The position numbers were made by a program, and so were the translations under genes. The notes beneath the pieces are model-generated. The model did not search any database and had not been told where the DNA came from. It saw nothing but the letters and a program-made list of their open reading frames with translations. A stretch of 64,000 nt of DNA, taken from Candidatus Melainabacteria bacterium. Its GTDB lineage: Bacteria > Cyanobacteriota > Vampirovibrionia > Obscuribacterales > Obscuribacteraceae. This document shows positions 60,220-64,000 of this stretch, piece after piece; within the stretch, counting starts at the first letter, position 1, and each line of letters begins with the position of its first letter. The stretch covers positions 1-64,000 of the forward strand of contig PLZS01000099.1 in the NCBI GenBank assembly GCA_003153555.1. Direction: 5' to 3'.

Positions 60220-61032
60220 TCAGTCTTCGATGCTGTGGAAAGGCACGTCTGTGCCTTTGTTATAGCGGTTAGCTGCGAGAAATTCTTGCAATTCCGCGCA
60301 GCCGACAGCCATGAGGCGCCTCTCTCCTGTTATTTCCATGGCAGCGGCAAGCGCCACCACGCCCTTTTCGGTGATTATCGGTCCTCCGGAACCGCCTTCA
60401 TCCCAGAGACCGTCAAATAGTATTCCCTCTGCCAAGGCGTCCGGTAAAGCCAGGTCGGGTGGTACTACGAATTCTGCCAGGTATGTTCCCACAGAAACTT
60501 GATATTTGACTTTAAGTGGAAACCCTAGCCCAGCTACAAGGCGACCTCTAAACAGCTCTTCGTCGCTCAAGAGCAGGCTTTTGAACCTATGAGGTTCCTC
60601 CGTCGCCAAAGCAGGAAGCAGTCGCACAAGCGACAGGTCGTTCTTACGATCCTCTCCTAAGAGACTCACGCGGTAGTGCTTTCCCTTTGTTATGGCATTG
60701 ACGGTTTTCTTACCTCTCATGACATGCCTTGCGGTGAGGACCAAGCCATCGTCCCCAACAACAAAGCCGGACCCATGACCTAAGCTTAGAGACCCGTTGT
60801 TGCTGATCGTGTTCATGAAGATAACAACCGACTCTTTGGCTGAGCGAACAGCGTCAGCGAGAGCTTGCGGCAGGGGAAGGTCCGGTTCGCCGCCAAAAAA
60901 CGTGATGTCTTTCTGGTCAAGGCGAAGCTTTTCTCGATCAGTAATTTGCTCCAAGCGCGTTTTGATGGATGTTCCCAATGCGCCGAGCGAGCGAGCTGCG
61001 AAGGCCAAGCCCCCGATTTTTGAGCTGAACAT
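60220..61032 (-). CDS. Trypsin-like serine protease
   Basis: This encodes 270 aa. LVLTARHVM (His103), RKNDLSLVRL (Asp132) and EGGSGGPII (Ser215) form the catalytic triad in the S1 order; GHGSGFVVGDDG precedes it. No PDZ domain and no clear signal peptide, but the N-terminus has a weak hydrophobic stretch (LAFAARSLGALG). It probably acts in the cytoplasm, unlike DegP. Confidence 0.88.
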   Translation of the reverse strand: MFSSKIGGLAFAARSLGALGTSIKTRLEQITDREKLRLDQKDITFFGGEPDLPLPQALADAVRSAKESVVIFMNTISNNGSLSLGHGSGFVVGDDGLVLTARHVMRGKKTVNAITKGKHYRVSLLGEDRKNDLSLVRLLPALATEEPHRFKSLLLSDEELFRGRLVAGLGFPLKVKYQVSVGTYLAEFVVPPDLALPDALAEGILFDGLWDEGGSGGPIITEKGVVALAAAMEITGERRLMAVGCAELQEFLAANRYNKGTDVPFHSIED

Positions 61033-61093
61033 GGTTCACTCCTTTTATCTGAGAAGTTTTAGCTTTGCTAGTCTGCAAGCTGTTTCTTCCTGG

Positions 61094-61240
61094 TGAATCG
61101 AAACTGTTTCATCTTGCCGATGGCATCGGAAGAATCATCAGGCCGGATTGTCCGGCTACAGCATCGACCGCGATACAGAAACGCCCCTCGCGGGGCGTTT
61201 CTGCTTGGTTAAGAACAGGAGCTCCGTATGGGCTTCTGTT
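61094..61240. repeat. 149-bp direct repeat, copy 2
   Basis: This copy lies upstream of the protease gene and behind the 43-aa gene; it contains the hairpin at 61177-61202. Confidence 0.85.
61177..61202. terminator. 11-bp stem-loop, second copy
   Basis: Identical stem to 60074-60099; it could end the transcript of the 43-aa gene. Confidence 0.65.
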
Positions 61241-61255
61241 GAGTCGTTCTCTTCG

Positions 61256-61387
61256 TTACGAGCGATCGGCTGGTCCGTACGGACGGCTAGATGAGGGCAC
61301 GCCGCCAACTACCCAGACAGTTGCGACGATGCCCCAAAACGTGGGCGAGTGGAGTAGTTCGGAAACAGCCGTCAGAATGTAGTTCAT
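61256..61387 (-). CDS. Small membrane peptide, 43 aa
   Basis: AAGGAG lies 6 nt before the ATG. MNYILTAVSELLHSP, then one membrane segment (TFWGIVATVWVVGGV) and a polar tail (PSSSRPYGPADRS). Confidence 0.6.
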   Translation of the reverse strand: MNYILTAVSELLHSPTFWGIVATVWVVGGVPSSSRPYGPADRS

Positions 61388-61424
61388 GTTGGTCTCCTTA
61401 CGTTGGCTTCGGAAGAATTCCGTT

Positions 61425-61497
61425 GCACTTTGAGTTGCAGTTGCGCTGCACAGGCGGCATGGTGCCGCCTGTGGTGCGTGTTGGATGCCGGACGATA
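61425..61497. repeat. Dispersed 70-bp repeat, copy near 61.4 kb
   Basis: It matches 11729-11799. It includes CAGGCGGCA/TGCCGCCTG, a 9-bp stem that may act as terminator for the frame at 61509. Confidence 0.7.
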
Positions 61498-61508
61498 GTC
61501 AGCAGGAA

Positions 61509-61790
61509 TTAATTCCCCCCAACAGGCAGTCGCAAGCGACCCCTTCCTTCCTTTCTCGCCCGAGCGATGTCTTGTCGATAGTCGTGTCCGGGAATGTAGA
61601 TTTCGCCAGCGGTGGAGAAAATTTCGTGACAGCGAGAACTTGTCCGCCCGATTTTGTCCACTTCCTCCACTCGCTTGACGATTCCCATCATTGGAAAGTT
61701 TGATGTGGTGATGACCAGAGTTCGCCGCTCGTAAACAGCAGCGATGAGCTGCGGTTGGCAGTTACCAACCGCGTCAGTGGGCGAAGAAGA
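61509..61790 (-). pseudogene. C-terminal fragment of a DnaC/IstB-like AAA ATPase
   Basis: The minus frame reads PQLIAAVYERRTLVITTSNF (end of the ATPase core, sensor-1 TTSN), then KIGRTSSRCHEIFSTAG and EIYIPGHDYRQDIARA, the 'DRL/SSR...G.DYR' ending of helicase loaders. The P-loop half is missing; in-frame ATGs exist only from 61691 on. It overlaps the end of the zinc-ribbon gene. It is a truncated remnant, or a short protein without ATPase activity. Confidence 0.55.
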
Positions 61791-62103
61791 TAGGCGTTTC
61801 CCTTTCCAGGTCGTCGACGAGCGTTTTCAGTTCGATGAGCACGCAGGTCGGTTTGTGCACCATGCCCGGATCGTCGATGTCGCGTTTGCCGTAGGCGCTT
61901 CCGCGAATATTCAATCGCGCCTTGCAGCAGGGACACGTGTAGTAGTCGGTTTCGCCCAATCTGGTTTGATGAGGTTCCAGACCGAGTTCTTGCTTGCCAA
62001 AGGCCGCATGCAGGCATTCGACGATTGCGAGCGTGCGCGGTTCGACAACTTGAACGACCTGAACTGCTGGCTCATCGCCCAGTTTTCTGGGGTCTTCGAA
62101 CAT
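61774..62103 (-). CDS. Zinc-ribbon-like protein, 109 aa
   Basis: AAGGGA lies upstream of the ATG. YYTCPCCKARLNIRG, followed by a His and a Cys (MVHKPTC), suggests a small zinc site. The rest is charged and helical. It may be an adaptor or DNA-binding accessory protein. Confidence 0.6.
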   Translation of the reverse strand: MFEDPRKLGDEPAVQVVQVVEPRTLAIVECLHAAFGKQELGLEPHQTRLGETDYYTCPCCKARLNIRGSAYGKRDIDDPGMVHKPTCVLIELKTLVDDLERETPIFFAH

Positions 62104-62193
62104 GTGGATTCCCTTCTCGTTATGCGAGTTCTGTGTTTGAACTCGCGGCGATTTCGATGTGGAGAGTCGAAGTTATTCACTCAGCCCCGGCAA

Positions 62194-62721
62194 TTAGCCC
62201 GCCGCGAACGGAGGAACTCGGAATTTCTTGCCGCGCGGCCGAGCACCATTTCGATCAATGTTCAGGTTGAACAAGATTGTGTCGAAGAGCCAGGACACAG
62301 CCAGAATCGCAAGCGCCATCGTCAGCGCCGACGCTAGCACGGGCAGTCTGCCGTCAAAGCTCAAGACGCCGAACCAGCGAACATTGACAGGCAGCTCGGT
62401 GAGAAACAAGGCAGTGAGAAAGAACGGAGAGAAGGGGCTGCGAGTTTCCATTTTGAAGTCGAACCAAAAGCTGCCACCGCTCATCACGCTGCACCACCAG
62501 ATGGCCAAGCTGGCCAGGCTGAGGTCGATCAAGGCGCCGACAGAGATGGCGACGCTCAATACTAATGCCGAGCCGAAGTTGCCCGTAAAGGTGACGTCGG
62601 GTAGCATCGGCAACACGAAGTTGCCCGTAAAAATGACGCCGGGCAGCATCGGCAACACGAAGTAGGTCACCAGGGATAGTGCCAGGATTCGGCGGGCGGA
62701 ACTGCTGATCTGTTTGGACAT
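62194..62721 (-). CDS. Membrane protein with in-frame tandem duplication, 175 aa
   Basis: Four membrane segments are seen. VLPMLPGVIFTGNF is followed at once by VLPMLPDVTFTGNF: 14 codons duplicated in tandem with three base-level differences or so, a recent event. Other segments include LVLSVAISVGALIDLSLASL and ALTMALAILAVSWLFDTIL. Function unknown. Confidence 0.65.
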   Translation of the reverse strand: MSKQISSSARRILALSLVTYFVLPMLPGVIFTGNFVLPMLPDVTFTGNFGSALVLSVAISVGALIDLSLASLAIWWCSVMSGGSFWFDFKMETRSPFSPFFLTALFLTELPVNVRWFGVLSFDGRLPVLASALTMALAILAVSWLFDTILFNLNIDRNGARPRGKKFRVPPFAAG

Positions 62722-62784
62722 TGTTCTAGTCTCCTGTTTTTCGAGTGATTATTCTCCAGGTTTGTTTCGGAACGTCGCACGACC

Positions 62785-62821
62785 TTCCTGAACGAGCACC
62801 GCATGCGCATTCAGCAAGGTC
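62785..62821. repeat. GAGCATCACC hairpin repeat, copy 3 (shortened)
   Basis: TGAACGAGCACC...GCGCATTCA keeps the outer parts of the copies at 54399 and 55188. Confidence 0.45.
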
Positions 62822-62828
62822 GGGTGAC

Positions 62829-62855
62829 AGGAAGCCGGCTTAACGCCGGCTTCCT
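62829..62855. terminator. 11-bp stem-loop behind the 34-aa gene
   Basis: AGGAAGCCGGC and GCCGGCTTCCT, 17 bp beyond the stop at 62872. Confidence 0.6.
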
Positions 62856-62871
62856 ACTTTAGCTGGACTGA

Positions 62872-62976
62872 TTACTCAGATTCGTCTGATTCGTTCTTGA
62901 GCACAGTCCAAAGTCGCGCCGACGTCACAATCGCTGCAAACGCCAGCAAAATTTCACTCAGAATTTTTCGTGCCAT
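62872..62976 (-). CDS. Small peptide, 34 aa
   Basis: AGGAGG lies 9 nt before the ATG. MARKILSEILLAFAAIVTSA forms one amphipathic or membrane helix; the tail is acidic (NESDESE). The strong ribosome site and the hairpin behind it support a real gene. Confidence 0.55.
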   Translation of the reverse strand: MARKILSEILLAFAAIVTSARLWTVLKNESDESE

Positions 62977-63000
62977 CTTCGTGTGCCTCCTGCACTGCAC

Positions 63001-63300
63001 TTAGAACGCTTGCCGCCATTGCCTCAACTTTTGAGCCAAAGCTGACAGGCTAAAGCGACCTGGCGGTTTGAGAACCGCCTGGAGCGCCATCAGCGTCAGC
63101 TCCGGTCCGCCCTGTTCAAGGCGGCGAAATCCGGAGATGCGTTCTCGCTTCAGAACTTGTCCGTCCGGTCCGAAAAGCGTGACATCATAGATGCCTTCTT
63201 CTTTCGTTCCCTTTCCGGTGTTTGCGATGCGCAACGAACCGAGTGACCTCGATTTTTCCGCATCGCCCAATGGCCACAGCTTGATTTCGACTACTACCAT
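63001..63300 (-). CDS. Unknown protein, 99 aa
   Basis: Beta-rich: VVVEIKLWPLGDAEKSR, GIYDVTLFGPDGQVLKRERI, then a helix (ALAQKLRQWRQAF). The leader has a short GAGAA microsatellite. It could be a small chaperone-like or structural protein; not recognised. Confidence 0.6.
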   Translation of the reverse strand: MVVVEIKLWPLGDAEKSRSLGSLRIANTGKGTKEEGIYDVTLFGPDGQVLKRERISGFRRLEQGGPELTLMALQAVLKPPGRFSLSALAQKLRQWRQAF

Positions 63301-63450
63301 GCTGGTCTTCTCTTCTCTTCTCTTCTGCGACTTGGTTTTAGCCAGGCAGCAAGAGCCGCCTGACTGAAGTCAGCGTTTAAGCCGGCTTCTTTCATTGTTG
63401 GAAGCATTGGCGGGGAGAGAATTGCTTCTCTCCCCAGAAGGCGAATCAAG

Positions 63451-63936
63451 TCAGGCTTCTTGCTTGCCGAAAACGCGCTCGCTTATAAGGGCGGAGAAGC
63501 CCGACGCGACGGCGAAGAGGGCGGCCAGGAAGAGGATGTAGATGTCCGATGTGGTATGGCTGGCCAGGGACGGAACGATCGCCGCCGTGATCAAGAAGCC
63601 CACGGCGTATTCGACCCAGTAAACACCCCAGTCGATGAAGGTGCTGACGGTGTGGGTGAGGGTAAATCGCATGCCGTGGAAGGTTATCAGTGCCTTGAAG
63701 CAGCCGGTGAGAATGCCTTTGGCGAAGGAGAGGGCGAGCATAGTGGCCATAAATACGCCCCAGCCCCAACCGTGAACTTCGACCTCGATATCCATCAGTC
63801 CGGGGATGAGGTAGAAGGTGATGACGACGGCGGCGAAGACGCCAACGCCAACGAGATGGCGTTTGAGGAAGTCAATGAACTCGCTCATTGTGGTGAACGG
63901 GGAATATTCGGCCAGGATTTTTCTGATCATCTTCAT
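63451..63936 (-). CDS. Membrane protein, 161 aa
   Basis: GGAG lies 7 nt before the ATG. Four membrane segments (GVGVFAAVVITFYLIPG, WGVFMATMLALSFAKGIL, AVGFLITAAIVPSL, IYILFLAALFAVASGFSAL). No family recognised. Confidence 0.65.
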   Translation of the reverse strand: MKMIRKILAEYSPFTTMSEFIDFLKRHLVGVGVFAAVVITFYLIPGLMDIEVEVHGWGWGVFMATMLALSFAKGILTGCFKALITFHGMRFTLTHTVSTFIDWGVYWVEYAVGFLITAAIVPSLASHTTSDIYILFLAALFAVASGFSALISERVFGKQEA

Positions 63937-64000
63937 GGAACTTCTCCGTTGTGTTCATGTATTCAGGTTGAAGATTCAACGATGGGAATCTCGCGCTTCT

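Noticed and set aside
1-64000. CRISPR array
   Set aside because: No series of regularly spaced identical repeats of 23-40 bp was seen, although a Cas4-like gene exists; the GTTGAACG repeats are too short and close.
1-64000. Complete prophage
   Set aside because: No capsid, terminase, portal, tail or lysis gene can be recognised; a large phage or plasmid remains possible for the one-strand blocks but is not shown.

Overview
The window reads as accessory DNA of a bacterium. The lineage is not certain. Two Uma2-type nucleases, several VapBC/RelE modules, two MocR regulators and a small acidic protein of a cyanobacterial type would fit a Cyanobacteria-allied lineage such as the Vampirovibrionia/Obscuribacterales. 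This is inference; there is no rRNA, tRNA or housekeeping marker here to settle it.

The DNA is a mosaic of two styles. Style A (about 1-22 kb, 34-38.5 kb and 48.6-64 kb) looks GC-richer. Almost every gene is on the minus strand. Most genes are small and encode orphan proteins, each with a clear AGGAG-type ribosome binding site and short gaps filled with stem-loops. Recognisable proteins include an FtsH-like AAA+ protein running off the left edge, an S1-domain protein, an HExxH protein, a CPBP-type membrane protease, a ClpP-like protease and a trypsin-like protease. Others are an SbmA/BacA-like ABC transporter, an EamA transporter with a His-rich tail, two HAD phosphatases, a RecB/Cas4-like PD-(D/E)XK nuclease and a carrier-protein-like fold lacking the usual serine. 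Style B (about 22-34 kb and 38.5-48.6 kb) looks AT-richer, uses both strands and has long gaps with dispersed repeats. It carries an Uma2 nuclease, tandem MocR regulators, TPR proteins, toxin-antitoxin pairs, a GNAT acetyltransferase, a methyltransferase, a GH15-like glycosidase, a large NlpC/CHAP-type cell-wall hydrolase and an AAA/DUF4143 ATPase.

Three points stand out. (1) At 34.2-38.5 kb a one-strand run carries a SLOG/LOG protein, a degenerate Nudix protein translationally coupled to it, a 5'-deoxynucleotidase-like HAD protein and two calcineurin-like phosphoesterases, one of them degenerate. This looks like an undescribed nucleotide-processing module. (2) Many minus-strand genes carry a stem-loop about 15-35 nt upstream of the start codon. 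The sequences differ but the position is constant, and some leaders have been copied between unrelated genes. (3) At 28-31.4 kb two sets of tiny genes (a 41/46-aa membrane peptide ending in GSGSHHQ, opposite a 72/60-aa peptide with a YQCPNG motif) surround an acetyltransferase and a methyltransferase, possibly a small modified-peptide system.

Gene duplication and decay are frequent. There are three MGK(L/F) membrane-protein paralogues, three MKLANIPG paralogues with duplication footprints, an internally duplicated 297-aa protein, and remnants of an XRE antitoxin, a ROK kinase and a DnaC/IstB ATPase. No phage structural, conjugation or integrase gene is visible, so the mobile context of style A (plasmid, large phage or island) stays open.
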